A DNA stretch of 64,000 bases from Acetobacter aceti (GCF_002005445.1 NZ_CP014692.1:2976501-3040500), one strand, 5' to 3'; positions 1-9,914 are shown, numbered from the stretch's first letter. Numbers and translations are program-made. The notes: a model not told the origin generated them from the letters alone.

Positions 1-306
1 CCGATGCTGATGCACTGCAAGTCCGGCGCGGATCGTGCGGGGCTTGCCTCTGGTCTTGTGGTGATGTTCGAGGGCGGCACGACTGATGACGCGCTTCGCC
101 AGCTGTCATGGCGCTTCGGGCATTTCAACAGTTCCCGAACCGGCATTCTGGATGCCTTCTTCTGGCGTTATCGCACGGAAGCCGAAGGTCGCATTCCGTT
201 TCTGGAGTGGGTCGAACATCACTATGACGAAGTCGCCCTCAAGCGTGATTTCGTTGCGGGTAAGCTGGCGTCGTTCGTCACGGACAAGGTGTTGCGGCGG
301 GAGTAA
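1..306 (+). CDS. Tyrosine/dual-specificity protein phosphatase, C-terminal part (partial)
   Basis: The reading frame is open at the left window edge, so the 5' end is missing. The visible 100 or so residues carry the cysteine phosphatase P-loop HCKSGADRAG (H-C-x5-R), in which Cys is the nucleophile and Arg binds phosphate. A helical tail with many Trp, Phe and Arg follows. This is the hallmark of the PTP/DSP superfamily; substrate (protein, phosphoinositide or other) cannot be told. The gene converges on the ABC-F gene to its right. Family call is firm, subfamily is not. Confidence 0.75.
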   Translation, partial: PMLMHCKSGADRAGLASGLVVMFEGGTTDDALRQLSWRFGHFNSSRTGILDAFFWRYRTEAEGRIPFLEWVEHHYDEVALKRDFVAGKLASFVTDKVLRRE

Positions 307-428
307 TATCAACAACGCTATGGATTGATCGTTTGCGGGCTCTGTCCGCACCCGCAAGGAGGCACAGCCCCCTGATCTCAATTGATGAACAACAAAACCG
401 GTTTCCAAAGACACCGCCTTTGGCGGGA

Positions 429-448
429 TTCGGGGCCGTGCCCCCGAA
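429..448. repeat. GC-rich intergenic hairpin, possibly a REP-like element or terminator
   Basis: Between the convergent phosphatase and ABC-F genes lies TTCGGGG-ccgtgc-CCCCGAA, a 7-bp perfect stem, preceded by a smaller AAAG...CTTT inverted repeat. No T-run follows. Similar GC-rich hairpin stretches are common between genes in this family of bacteria (recalled, not checked). It could serve as a bidirectional terminator for the two converging genes. Confidence 0.35.
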
Positions 449-498
449 ACCTCTCCAGAATCAGGGGCAGTCCATAAAACCGTTGGTATAATTCATCC

Positions 499-2121
499 TT
501 ATGCGTGCAGACCGGGCGCTTCCCGGCCTGTGCGGGCGACATATTCCGAATAGCCACCATCATAGGGATGGAGACCTTCCGGCGTCAGTTCCAGCACCCT
601 GTTGGAAAGCGCCGCGAGGAAGTGCCGGTCATGCGAGACGAACAGCATGGTGCCTTCATATTTCGACAGGGCATTGATGAGCATTTCCTTTGTGCCGATA
701 TCAAGATGGTTGGTCGGCTCATCGAGGACAAGGAAATTCGGTGGATCGAACAGCATCAGCGCCAGCACAAGGCGCGCCTTCTCGCCGCCTGACAGAACAC
801 GGCAGGGCTTGTCGATATCGTCGCCGGAAAAACCGAAGCCACCAGCCAGTGCCCGAAGCGCGCCCTGATTGGCGAGCGGGAAACTGTCCTCCAGCGTCTC
901 GAAGATCGTGCGGTCGCCATCGAGCAGATCCATGGCGTGCTGGGCGAAGTACCCCATCTTCACACTGCCGCCGATCGTGACCGTGCCGGCGTCCGGTTCC
1001 GTCGTGCCAGTGACGAGTTTCAGCAGTGTGGACTTACCCGCGCCGTTCACACCAAGAACGCAGCACCGCTCCTGACGACGGATCATCAGGTCGAGACCTT
1101 CATAGATCACCTTGCTGCCGTATTTCTTGTCCACGCCTTTCAGGGTCGCAACGACATCGCCTGAACGGGGTGCGGGTGGAAATTCGAAAGATAGGGTCTG
1201 GCGGCGCTTCGGTGGCTCGACACGGTCGATCTTGTCCAGTTTCTTCACACGACTCTGGACCTGCGCCGCATGGGAGGCGCGGGCCTTGAAGCGGTCGATA
1301 AAGGCGATTTCCTTGGCGAGCATGGCCTGCTGACGCTCGAACTGGGCCTGCTGCTGCTTTTCGTTCTGGGCGCGCTGCTGTTCGTAAAATTCGTAGTCGC
1401 CCGAGAAGCTGGTCAGGTTGCCGCCGTCAATCTCGATGACCTTGTTGATGATGCGGTTCATAAAGGCGCGGTCATGCGAAGTCATGAGCAAGGCGCCATC
1501 GTAGTTCGCAAGGAACTGTTCGAGCCAGATCAGACTTTCGAGGTCGAGATGGTTGCTCGGTTCGTCAAGAAGCATGGCGTCGGGGCGCATGAGCAGGATG
1601 CGCGCCAGAGCGACGCGCATCTTCCACCCGCCGGACAGCTTGCCGACATCGCCGTCCATCATTTCCTGACTGAATCCGAGGCCGTCCAGCACCTCGCGCG
1701 CCTTTCCGTCCAGCGCGTAGCCACCCAGTTCCTCAAAACGCGCCTGCACTTCCCCGAAGCGCTCCAGAATGGCGTCCATCTGATCCATCTGCTCGGGATC
1801 AGCCAGAGCCAGTTCCAGTCTGGCCAGTTCCGCCGCCACGGTGGAAACTTCGCCCACGCCGTCCATGACTTCGGCGACGGCGCTTCGGCCTTCCATTTCG
1901 CCGACGTCCTGACTGAAGAACCCGATGGTCAGCCCCTTGTCCGTGACGACAGTTCCCTCGTCAGGCTCTTCCTGTTTGGTGATGAGGCGGAACAGGGTTG
2001 TCTTGCCCGCGCCATTGGGGCCGACGAGGCCGATCTTTTCACCTTTCTGGAGTGAAGCAGACGCCTCGATGAAGATGACACGCTTGCCGTTGTGCTTGCT
2101 GATATTGTCGAGACGGATCAT
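499..2121 (-). CDS. ABC-F family ATP-binding protein (YbiT/EttA-like)
   Basis: A 540-residue soluble protein with two ABC ATPase domains and no membrane segments, the ABC-F layout. Domain 1 has Walker A GPNGAGKTT (about residues 34-42), signature LSGGW (about 162) and Walker B LLDEPSNHLD (about 184-193). Domain 2 has GVNGAGKST, LSGGEKARL and LVLDEPTNHLD. The charged Gln/Lys-rich segment between them (about 240-310) is the P-site tRNA interaction linker. Members of this family bind the ribosomal E site and regulate translation or rescue stalled ribosomes. Which paralog this is (YbiT, Uup or EttA type) I infer only loosely; the YbiT type looks nearest. It stands alone and converges with the phosphatase gene. 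Confidence 0.9.
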   Translation of the reverse strand: MIRLDNISKHNGKRVIFIEASASLQKGEKIGLVGPNGAGKTTLFRLITKQEEPDEGTVVTDKGLTIGFFSQDVGEMEGRSAVAEVMDGVGEVSTVAAELARLELALADPEQMDQMDAILERFGEVQARFEELGGYALDGKAREVLDGLGFSQEMMDGDVGKLSGGWKMRVALARILLMRPDAMLLDEPSNHLDLESLIWLEQFLANYDGALLMTSHDRAFMNRIINKVIEIDGGNLTSFSGDYEFYEQQRAQNEKQQQAQFERQQAMLAKEIAFIDRFKARASHAAQVQSRVKKLDKIDRVEPPKRRQTLSFEFPPAPRSGDVVATLKGVDKKYGSKVIYEGLDLMIRRQERCCVLGVNGAGKSTLLKLVTGTTEPDAGTVTIGGSVKMGYFAQHAMDLLDGDRTIFETLEDSFPLANQGALRALAGGFGFSGDDIDKPCRVLSGGEKARLVLALMLFDPPNFLVLDEPTNHLDIGTKEMLINALSKYEGTMLFVSHDRHFLAALSNRVLELTPEGLHPYDGGYSEYVARTGREAPGLHA

Positions 2122-2485
2122 GGGGGTTCAGGAGTCCTCGGGCGGGCTGACGGAAGCCGCCGGGTTACTATCAACCGCAGTCCGGTGCAAACCGGGATCG
2201 GCACTTCGGAAAATCCGGGACGATCAGGAGTGGACCGCTTTCACGGAGAGACCGCGAGAGATCCCTGCGGCATTCATCATGCGGGTTCGAATGCTATTTG
2301 CCTGCACCATCACAGGCTGCGCCTTTAATGCGCATGAGACTGGCTTGAATTTCGAAATACAGTGAATCTGCATTATGAAATTATAAACTTTACTCCCACA
2401 AAACAGGGCGTGTAGAGACTTTGATAAAATATGCGACAGAGTCTTTGGCGCATATGACCCGAAACAGAAATTTGAGTTGTGATAT
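2122..2485. other. Divergent intergenic region between the ABC-F gene and glf
   Basis: A 364-bp spacer between two divergent genes. The left part is GC-rich; the right 130 bp (about 2340-2485) is AT-rich and must hold the promoter of the glf gene. I could not fix -35/-10 boxes with confidence. No RNA gene or riboswitch was recognised. Confidence 0.4.
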
Positions 2486-3634
2486 ATGAAAGTCTGCATC
2501 GTCGGAGCGGGTTTCAGTGGCGCCATTGTCGCCCGTCATCTGGCCCGGAAAGGCCACGAGGTGATTCTGCTGGATGAACGCCCTCATGCTGGCGGCAACT
2601 GCCACACGGAGCGCGACGCCGCGACCGGCATCATGGTGCACCGTTATGGCCCGCACATCTTCCACACAGCCGATCAGCGGGCATGGGACTACATCAACCA
2701 GTTCGGAAAATTCCGTCCGTATGTGAACCGGGTCAAGGCGATTTCACAGGGCAAGGTCTATACGCTTCCTGTCAATCTCCTGACGATCAACCAGTTTTTC
2801 GGTACGACCCTCAGCCCGAAAGAAGCACGGGCTTTCATTGAGGCAAAAGCGGACAAATCCATCACTGATCCGCAGAATTTTGAAGAACAGGCGCTGTCCA
2901 TGATCGGGCCGGACCTGTATCGGGCCTTTTTTCACGGCTATACCTGCAAGCAGTGGGGCATGGAGCCGACGGAACTGCCGGCGTCCATTCTGAAGCGCCT
3001 GCCTCTCCGCTTCAACTATGACGACAATTACTTCAACCATCCGTATCAGGGCATGCCCGAGGATGGTTATACGGCTATTATCGAAAATATTCTGAAAAAT
3101 GACCGTATTGAAGTCCGGCTTGGCGCCTCCTTTGAGGCGGTCGCTGAAGAATTCGACCATGTTTTCTATACCGGTCCGATTGACCGTTATTTTGGATTCA
3201 AGCTTGGACGACTGGGCTATCGGACGCTGGATTTCGAGCGGATCGAGGATGAAGGCGACTATCAGGGCACAGCCGTCATCAATTACTGCGACCAGTCAGT
3301 CCCCTTTACGCGCATCTCGGAACACAAGCATTTCGCGCCGTGGGAAGCCGACAGGTTCTCACACACGGTCTGCTTCAAGGAATACAGCCGACTGGCCGGG
3401 GAGAAGGACATTCCCTACTATCCCATCCGTCAGGTCCATGAAAAACGCATGCTGGAAAGCTATATCGAGCTGGCCAGAACGGAAAAGAACATCTCTTTCA
3501 TGGGGCGTCTCGGAACCTACAGATATCTCGATATGGATGTGACCATCTCCGAAGCTCTGGCTGCCTGCGACCGTATCGACCAGTTGATTGCAGCCGGAGA
3601 AGCTCTGCCCGCTTTCTTCGTCGATCCCACGTAA
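2486..3634 (+). CDS. glf: UDP-galactopyranose mutase
   Basis: Interconverts UDP-galactopyranose and UDP-galactofuranose, supplying Galf for cell-surface polysaccharide. The 382 residues match the usual family length. The N-terminus has the FAD-binding Rossmann motif GAGFSG (residues 7-12), then the family stretches GGNCHTE and VHRYGPHIFHT. Further conserved family segments are YTCKQWG, RFNYDDNYFN and YTGPIDRYFGFKLG. It is monocistronic here, with no glycosyltransferase beside it. The start at 2486 follows an AT-rich promoter region. Confidence 0.95.
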   Translation: MKVCIVGAGFSGAIVARHLARKGHEVILLDERPHAGGNCHTERDAATGIMVHRYGPHIFHTADQRAWDYINQFGKFRPYVNRVKAISQGKVYTLPVNLLTINQFFGTTLSPKEARAFIEAKADKSITDPQNFEEQALSMIGPDLYRAFFHGYTCKQWGMEPTELPASILKRLPLRFNYDDNYFNHPYQGMPEDGYTAIIENILKNDRIEVRLGASFEAVAEEFDHVFYTGPIDRYFGFKLGRLGYRTLDFERIEDEGDYQGTAVINYCDQSVPFTRISEHKHFAPWEADRFSHTVCFKEYSRLAGEKDIPYYPIRQVHEKRMLESYIELARTEKNISFMGRLGTYRYLDMDVTISEALAACDRIDQLIAAGEALPAFFVDPT

Positions 3635-3787
3635 GCCGGCGTTCCGGGATCGTTTATCGGTCGTCAGAACCAGCGCTTCGGGGTGTGGCCTTCCAGAAGA
3701 GGACCGTCCCGGAGCGTATCGAAAACAACAGAAACGCTGACCCCTCAGGGCTTCTCGTCCTGACAAAAACTCCGCTGATGCTTCGTC

Positions 3788-5104
3788 TTATGAGCTGACG
3801 CGGGCTCCGGGATGCCGTTCAGCGCCTGCGTGATGAAGGTCATGATCATGTCTGTCGGGCATGGCGCCCGGTCCGCCGATCATGTGGCCAATGGGTGTCA
3901 GATAATCGACGTGATCGCAGATGATCTTGAACACGGCCAGCATCGGCACGGACAGAAACGCGCCTGCAATGCCCCACATCCAGTCCCAGAACAGCAGGGA
4001 CGCCATCACCAGCACCGGATTCAGCGTAAAACGCCGGGCCAGCAACATTGGGGTAATGGTCTCGCCTTCGAGCAGGTGAATGCAAAGGTAAACTGCTGGA
4101 GGCAGCAGCGCCTGCACAGCGGTCGGGAAGGTCAGAAGACCCACACAGAAATAGATGATCATGCCGGTGAACGGCCCGATGATGGGGATGTAGTTCAGCG
4201 CGAACGCCACCACCCCCCACAACAGGGGCGTCGGCATGCCCAGCATCCAGCACTGGAGTGTGTTGGCGATTCCCACGAACACATTCATCATGGTGATGGT
4301 CGCCAGATAGAGCGAAATGTTCCGCTCGATGTGCGACGAAATCTGAACGGCGCGACGCTTGTCGTTGAAGGTCGGCATGATCTCGACAAAACGCCGCAAC
4401 AGGCTGTCTCCCTGCGCGAGCAGAAAGAACAGCATGATGAAGAAGGTGAAAAGCTGCCCCATGAACGCCTGGGTACCGAGCAGAAGCGACGAACCAAGCG
4501 GCATGATGCCGGACGCGACACCCGGCGCATGTGGATCGGTCGGCACGCCCAGCAGCTTCTGTATTCTCTGGCCGGTGCTTTCCAGAAAATGGAGAGGATC
4601 ATTCAGAATGGCCAGGTGCGACTGAACGAGGGTGATCTCCTGCGGCAACTGTGAGAGCCACCCGGCGGCAGGCACCGAAACAGCCATTCCAACCGCTGCG
4701 AACCCTCCGAATACGCTGCCGATCAGCAGGAATGCGATGATTGGCCGGGGCAGCTTCACCCAGTGCGAGATGACGCGCATCGGTGTCACCAGCATCAGGT
4801 TCGTCACCACGGCCATCACCATCGGCAGCACGATCGAGGCGGCGAGTTTCAGGGTGTAGAGCATGGCCAGAACGGTCAGGATGATCAGGCAGACCTGATT
4901 GACGCTCAGCCGCGCGCGTCGCACCGCTTCATGCATACGGGCCTGCTGGGCGCGTTCCGCCGCAGCTTCCTCATCGGGTTCACTCACCAGAACGGATGGA
5001 GGAAGGGTTGCGCGTGTTGCTCCATTCTCAGGGTCGGCTGAAGGCTGTGGCCCTGCTTTCGGCAACGCCTCTGGAGAAACGGCCTCATCCATGTCGTGCG
5101 GCAT
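3788..5104 (-). CDS. AI-2E family transporter (PerM/YdiK-like)
   Basis: A 438-residue polytopic membrane protein. About 65 hydrophilic residues at the N-terminus precede a pair of helices (LTVLAMLYTLKLAASIVLPM), followed by a long periplasmic segment and a C-terminal set of about five helices with the family-typical NYIPIIGPFTGMIIY. Members were first described as autoinducer-2 exporters, but most have unknown substrates and some are ion antiporters. The His-rich C-terminal tail (PDRHDHDLHH) is unusual. A GGGAG site lies just upstream of the ATG at 5104. Confidence 0.85.
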   Translation of the reverse strand: MPHDMDEAVSPEALPKAGPQPSADPENGATRATLPPSVLVSEPDEEAAAERAQQARMHEAVRRARLSVNQVCLIILTVLAMLYTLKLAASIVLPMVMAVVTNLMLVTPMRVISHWVKLPRPIIAFLLIGSVFGGFAAVGMAVSVPAAGWLSQLPQEITLVQSHLAILNDPLHFLESTGQRIQKLLGVPTDPHAPGVASGIMPLGSSLLLGTQAFMGQLFTFFIMLFFLLAQGDSLLRRFVEIMPTFNDKRRAVQISSHIERNISLYLATITMMNVFVGIANTLQCWMLGMPTPLLWGVVAFALNYIPIIGPFTGMIIYFCVGLLTFPTAVQALLPPAVYLCIHLLEGETITPMLLARRFTLNPVLVMASLLFWDWMWGIAGAFLSVPMLAVFKIICDHVDYLTPIGHMIGGPGAMPDRHDHDLHHAGAERHPGARVSS

Positions 5105-5296
5105 GCCCCGGACTCCCTTTGCCCTCAGCGGCGTGTCTTTTACCGCTGCGTATCCGGAACGGTGGGAGACAGGTCTTGAATTCTGACATTGCTACAGACT
5201 GTGGAAGACAAGTCTCTGTCAATTCCTTATTGTCAGAGTACTGCTTTGCCGACAGTCCAGCCATACGGACACGTCCCCGTATGGCCCGGCGTCTGT

Positions 5297-5902
5297 TCAG
5301 ACCAGTCCGTGAGAGCGGACCATGGCGAATGCGGCGAGCGTCACCATGCAGGTGATTTCATTATCCCGGACCATCCGCTCGAATTCGGCCAGCGGAAGCG
5401 TGTGGCAGGTAATATCCTGCTCCGTTTCCTCAAGCGCGCTTTCCCCCGCCGTCAGGTCGGTCGCGAGGTAGACATGGCCGCGCTGGGTTGAATAGCCCGC
5501 GCCCTGGTAGACAACGCCGACATGCTGCATCCGTGCGGCGGACAGGCCGGTTTCTTCCCGAAGCTCTCCGGCGGCGACGGCGTCCGGATCGGCGTCGGGC
5601 TTCGTCTCCCACATCCCCATGGGAAACTCCCACATCCGGCGCTGCACCGGATAGCGAAACTGCTGGATGAGCGTCACGGTCCTCCCGCTGCCCTCGCCGC
5701 CCACAGGCATGATGACGACGAAGTCTCCGCGCTCGACAACCCCGTAAAGACCATCCTTCCCGTTCGGTCGACGAATGATGTCCTCACGCACTCGTGTCCA
5801 CGGATTCTCATAGGCGATGCGGGAGGAAAGCGTGACATATCCTCCATCATCGGGTGTATCTGTAAACTGATTGATATTCTCTGCTGACGGCATGGTCGTC
5901 AT
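5297..5902 (-). CDS. NUDIX hydrolase (ADP-ribose pyrophosphatase-like)
   Basis: A 201-residue protein with the substrate pattern of ADP-ribose/nucleoside-diphosphate-sugar pyrophosphatases: RIAYENPWTRVREDII, VVIMPV and LIQQFRYPVQRRMWEFPMG precede the Nudix box. The box reads AAGELREETGL, with the EExG metal ligands present; the first Arg of the REUxEExGU consensus is Gly here. The ATG at 5902 has a perfect GGGAGG site. It would hydrolyse ADP-ribose or a related compound in the cytoplasm. Confidence 0.85.
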   Translation of the reverse strand: MTTMPSAENINQFTDTPDDGGYVTLSSRIAYENPWTRVREDIIRRPNGKDGLYGVVERGDFVVIMPVGGEGSGRTVTLIQQFRYPVQRRMWEFPMGMWETKPDADPDAVAAGELREETGLSAARMQHVGVVYQGAGYSTQRGHVYLATDLTAGESALEETEQDITCHTLPLAEFERMVRDNEITCMVTLAAFAMVRSHGLV

Positions 5903-6018
5903 GACGGATTACCTCCCTTCTGGGGTGGAAATTCATGTCGAGGCGTCTGAAACGTCCCTGTTTCCCAGACGTTGCAGGCTAGACCGCCTGCTCTCACGCA
6001 GAAACCCCTGCCCCTGCA

Positions 6019-7260
6019 TTGACTGCCCTGACCACTGTCACCGGATGCTGCATGATCTCCTCTTCTCCTCATTCTTCATCCGTAATCGCACGCACCTATC
6101 CCGTCCTGCTGTTCACACTGGCCTGCTACACGGTGATCGGCCTTCAGATGGCGGTCGTGCCGCTTTTCGTGCATCTCACACTGGGATACAGCGCGGCTCT
6201 CGCGGGATTTGCGGTCTCCGCGCAGTATCTGGCGACGCTGGCGACCAGAACCTGGGCAGGAAACCGGCTCGACACCAACGGCGCCCGCCCCGTGGTCACC
6301 ACCGGTCTGGCTGTCGGTGCTTTTTCCGGCGTCATGCTTGCCGCATCGGCGCTGTGCGCGTCGGAAACACCGCTGTCCCTTGGTCTGCTCCTCTTCGGAC
6401 GTGTCCTTCTCGGCTTTAGCGAAAGCTGGGTGGCGGTCGGCGTCATCATCTGGAACATGCAAAGGGCGGGCCCAGAGAATGCGGCGGCTGTCATTTCATG
6501 GAACGGCGTGTGCTCCTATGGCGGCATTGCTCTTGGTGCGCCGATCGCGGCCATGATCTTTTCGTCGCACGCAATGTTTGGCGGTCTTGCGGGCGTGGGG
6601 CTTCTGTCAACGCTCCTGTTTGCAGTCTGCATTCCACACGCCCTCCGACAGGAAACCACCCGTCCGGCTCCACAGACTGGCCCGAAACCCGGTTTCGCCA
6701 CCATTTTCCGCGCCATCATGCCATATGGCTTTGCGCTTGGAGCAGGCTCGGTCGGGTTTGGTGCGATCGTTTCCTGCCTGACGCTCTATTTCAATAATCA
6801 GAACTGGAGCGGTGCGGCGATTGCGCTTGCCGTCTTCGGAGGTTTCTTCGTCCTGACGCGATTTGTTTTCTCATCCATGATCAGGAAAATCGGCGGAGAA
6901 AGAGTGGCGTTAATCTCCATGGCGGTGGAAACGCTCGGTCTGCTGATCATCGCAGGCGGTCCATCTCCCATTCTGGCCAATGTGGGGGCAGCCCTGACAG
7001 GCGTGGGGTTTTCACTGGTTTTCCCGGCTTTGGGAGTGCTGGCCATCGAGCGGCTGGGCGCGGAAAATCGTGGCGTGGCGCTGGGTGGGTTTTCCGTGTT
7101 TCTGGATCTCGCCATCGGGGCGTCCGGTCCGGGGCTGGGGATGATCATTCCCGTCTGGGGCTTCCCGACACTGTTTGTGGTGGCGGCAGCGTTCTGCGCG
7201 GCTGGTTTTTTCCTGACCATGACCCTGCCCAAAAACAGCCGTCCCGCTTCTGTCCGATGA
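6019..7260 (+). CDS. MFS transporter (YhhS/arabinose-efflux-like)
   Basis: About 413 residues with 12 predicted membrane helices, the size of a classical major facilitator. The helix 2-3 loop has AGNRLDTNGARPVV, matching the MFS loop-2 motif, and helix 5 has GIALGAPIAAMIF. The C-terminal half has GVGFSLVFPALGVLAIERLGAENRG, similar to YhhS-type drug/sugar efflux carriers. Substrate unknown. An in-frame ATG at 6052 may be the true start, because the first 11 residues look atypical. Confidence 0.85.
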   Translation: MTALTTVTGCCMISSSPHSSSVIARTYPVLLFTLACYTVIGLQMAVVPLFVHLTLGYSAALAGFAVSAQYLATLATRTWAGNRLDTNGARPVVTTGLAVGAFSGVMLAASALCASETPLSLGLLLFGRVLLGFSESWVAVGVIIWNMQRAGPENAAAVISWNGVCSYGGIALGAPIAAMIFSSHAMFGGLAGVGLLSTLLFAVCIPHALRQETTRPAPQTGPKPGFATIFRAIMPYGFALGAGSVGFGAIVSCLTLYFNNQNWSGAAIALAVFGGFFVLTRFVFSSMIRKIGGERVALISMAVETLGLLIIAGGPSPILANVGAALTGVGFSLVFPALGVLAIERLGAENRGVALGGFSVFLDLAIGASGPGLGMIIPVWGFPTLFVVAAAFCAAGFFLTMTLPKNSRPASVR

Positions 7261-7640
7261 GGGAGCGTCGTTGTTCACCGCCTGTGCCGTTTAAATGAAT
7301 TGACTGACACTTCCTGCGGCAGGATTCTGTTGTAGCAGGAGACGCACAGGCAAATAGCCTCAACAAAACGGTGCAGACAGGACGAAGCGTTATATCACCA
7401 TGCCCGGTGTCGCTGCTGCTCTGCGTGGAACTCTGGAAGAGCCTATTTCCGGATGACAATCAGGCGAATGAAACGTCAGCCGGACCTCTGGCAACCGGGT
7501 TTGGTCTATCTGGGACCGAATGCGATCTGTCCGCCGCTGCATTTTCCCTTCTATCACGCGCCAACCGCCCGGTGACCGGTCGCCAGCATCGGCAGGAGAC
7601 CGTCCTCGACTCACGTCTTTAACAACGATAGCCAAACGTC
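7261..7640. other. 380-bp intergenic region with a possible 40-codon ORF
   Basis: Between the MFS and photolyase genes. The only coding hint is a plus-strand ORF at 7453-7575 (40 codons, Trp- and Pro-rich, containing LWQPGLVYLGPNAICPP). It may be a small protein or a remnant, and has no convincing ribosome-binding site. The rest shows no RNA gene or repeat that I recognise. Confidence 0.3.
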
Positions 7641-9074
7641 ATGTCCATCGCCCCCGTCATCGTCTGGTTTCGTGAAGACTTCCGCCTCTCCGACAATGCT
7701 GCGCTTTCCGCCGCAGCCAGAGACGGCGCGCCGATCCTGTGCATCACCATTCTCGAGCCAGAACCCCGGCAGGGAGCCGCCCATGACTGGTGGCGCGATG
7801 GGGCCATCCGTGCTCTGGAGGCTGCCCTGCAGGAAAAAGGGGGACGGCTGCATGTCCTGCGCGGCAAGGCGGAAGACATTGTTCCGGCGCTCGCGAAAGC
7901 CTGCAAAGCCGCCAGCGTGCACTGGAACCGTCGCTACGATCCGGCAGGCCGCGCCATAGACACGACCATCAAAACCCAACTGAAATCCACAGGAACAGAA
8001 GCGCACAGTTTCCCCGGCGCACTCCTTCATGAACCGTGGACCATCAGGACACAGGCGGACAAACCATTTCAGGTCTTCACTCCGTTCTGGCGAGCTGCCC
8101 GCAAATATGGAGACCCGCGTCCTTCCCTCCCTGCTCCAGACACACTGACATTCGCTCCTCTTCCGAAAACAGACCAGTTTCACTGCCTGAATCAGGATGA
8201 GTTTGGCCTTCTGCCAGTAGCGCCGGACTGGGCCACTGGTTTTCGGGAAACATGGAAACCGGGCGAGAAAGCCGCGCACGAGCATCTCTCGCTTTTTGTC
8301 GAAGATACTCTTCGCGGCTACAGCGAGGAGCGTGACTATCCAGCCGCCGAAGCCTGTTCCCGACTTTCGCCTTACCTGCGCTTTGGTCATGTCACGCCCG
8401 CCCAACTCTGGCACGCCGCCATGCAGGCGGATGCACCCGCCCAGAACAGGGACAAATTCCTCGCCGAGCTGGGATGGCGGGAGTTTGCCTGGTCGATCCT
8501 GTTCGAGCAGGCAAACGTCGCAACCCGGTCACTCCGACCGGAATTCGATGCGCTGCCGTGGCGCACCGACCCCAAAGGTCTGAAAGCCTGGCAGAGTGGC
8601 CGCACCGGCTATCCGCTTGTTGATGCCGGAATGCGTGAACTCTGGCATACCGGCTGGACGCACAACCGCGTTCGCATGGTCGTGGCGTCCTTTCTGGTGA
8701 AACATCTGTTACTTGACTGGCGGGAAGGCGAACGCTGGTTCGCGGACACGCTGGTGGACCATGACCCGGCCAGCAACCCGATGAACTGGCAGTGGAACGC
8801 CGGCACCGGCGTCGATGCCGCGCCGTTCTTCCGCATCATGAACCCTGTTCTGCAGTCCGAGAAATTCGACGCGGACGGCGAGTATATCCGTCGCTGGGTG
8901 CCGGAACTTCATCGCGTCCCGGCGGGTATGATCCATGCGCCATGGGCTGCGGATCAGGAAACACTGAAAGGGTGCGGCGTGGTTCTGGGACGCAACTATC
9001 CTCACCCCATCATTGAGCATAAACTCGCGCGGGAGCGTGCCCTGTCCGTGTGGAAAACCTTTCGCGGCGCCTGA
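7641..9074 (+). CDS. phrB: Deoxyribodipyrimidine photolyase
   Basis: Light-dependent repair of UV-induced pyrimidine dimers. The 477-residue protein has an N-terminal photolyase alpha/beta antenna domain (IVWFREDFRLSDNAAL at residues 7-22) and a C-terminal FAD-binding domain. The latter has LSPYLRFGHV, GWREFAWSILF, GYPLVDAGMRELWHTGW, HNRVRMVVASFLVKHLL and DHDPASNPMNWQW. These match class I CPD photolyases, with the Trp residues of the electron-transfer and dimer pocket present. The gene stands alone, followed by pirin. Confidence 0.95.
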   Translation: MSIAPVIVWFREDFRLSDNAALSAAARDGAPILCITILEPEPRQGAAHDWWRDGAIRALEAALQEKGGRLHVLRGKAEDIVPALAKACKAASVHWNRRYDPAGRAIDTTIKTQLKSTGTEAHSFPGALLHEPWTIRTQADKPFQVFTPFWRAARKYGDPRPSLPAPDTLTFAPLPKTDQFHCLNQDEFGLLPVAPDWATGFRETWKPGEKAAHEHLSLFVEDTLRGYSEERDYPAAEACSRLSPYLRFGHVTPAQLWHAAMQADAPAQNRDKFLAELGWREFAWSILFEQANVATRSLRPEFDALPWRTDPKGLKAWQSGRTGYPLVDAGMRELWHTGWTHNRVRMVVASFLVKHLLLDWREGERWFADTLVDHDPASNPMNWQWNAGTGVDAAPFFRIMNPVLQSEKFDADGEYIRRWVPELHRVPAGMIHAPWAADQETLKGCGVVLGRNYPHPIIEHKLARERALSVWKTFRGA

Positions 9075-9212
9075 CGACCTGACGCCTCACTTTCGGAAAC
9101 GATCTCTTTCCATCCCTTCTCTTTGAGAAAGCGCCATAAAGCGCCATGTCCTGTTGCAGACAGGCGCACCAACCGGTGACGCCTCCCACTCCTCGGAAAG
9201 GGAGAGTTGACC

Positions 9213-9914
9213 ATGATCGAAGTCAGACCATTCGCCGGACTGGGCGCCGCCAACCATGGGTGGCTGGATGCTCACCATCACTTCTCTTTCGCCAGCTATC
9301 ATGACCCCGAGCGCGTTCACTGGGGTGCGCTGCGGGTCTGGAACGATGACGTCATCGCCGGAAATACCGGCTTCCCGCCTCATCCGCACCGTGACATGGA
9401 AATCATCACCTATGTCCGGACAGGGGCCATCACGCACGAGGACAGCCTCGGCAACAAGGGACGGACGGAAGCCGGCGACGTGCAGGTCATGTCCGCAGGC
9501 ACCGGCATCACCCACGCGGAATATAACCGTGAGGATGAACCGACCACCCTGTTCCAGATCTGGATCATGCCGACGGCGCGTGGTCACAAGCCGCGCTGGG
9601 GTTCCCGTCCCTTCCCGAAGGACGATCGCGCCGGTCAGTTCATCACGCTGGCGTCTGGCAAGGAAGGCGATGGTGAGGCGCTCTGGATCGGCGCCGATGC
9701 CCGCGTGCTGGGCGCGACCCTGAAGAGGGGCGAAAGCGTCACTTATGAGACCAGTAAGGAGCGTTATCTTTATCTGGTCTCGGCAAAGGGCGCGATCACG
9801 GTAAACGGTGTGGCCGCTGCTGCCCGCGACGGTGTGGCGATCCATGATGAGGACCGCATCACTGTCCACGCAGTAGAGGACGCGGAACTGGTGCTGGTAG
9901 ACAGCGCAGCCTGA
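9213..9914 (+). CDS. Pirin family protein (YhaK/YhhW-like)
   Basis: A 233-residue bicupin. Cupin 1 carries the metal ligands in GFPPHPHRDMEI and TGITHAEYN, spaced as in pirins with quercetinase activity. ATG 9213 is preferred over the in-frame TTG at 9207, because GGGAG ends 8 nt before the ATG. Pirins act as redox sensors or quercetin 2,3-dioxygenases; the physiological role here is unknown. A hairpin (GCTGATG ... CATCAGC at 9925-9950) follows the stop and may terminate transcription. Confidence 0.9.
   Translation: MIEVRPFAGLGAANHGWLDAHHHFSFASYHDPERVHWGALRVWNDDVIAGNTGFPPHPHRDMEIITYVRTGAITHEDSLGNKGRTEAGDVQVMSAGTGITHAEYNREDEPTTLFQIWIMPTARGHKPRWGSRPFPKDDRAGQFITLASGKEGDGEALWIGADARVLGATLKRGESVTYETSKERYLYLVSAKGAITVNGVAAAARDGVAIHDEDRITVHAVEDAELVLVDSAA

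Noticed and set aside
2140..2240. Possible riboswitch-like GC-rich stretch upstream of the ABC-F gene
   Set aside because: Some short pairings can be drawn, but no conserved core of a known riboswitch (for example a cobalamin box) could be matched.
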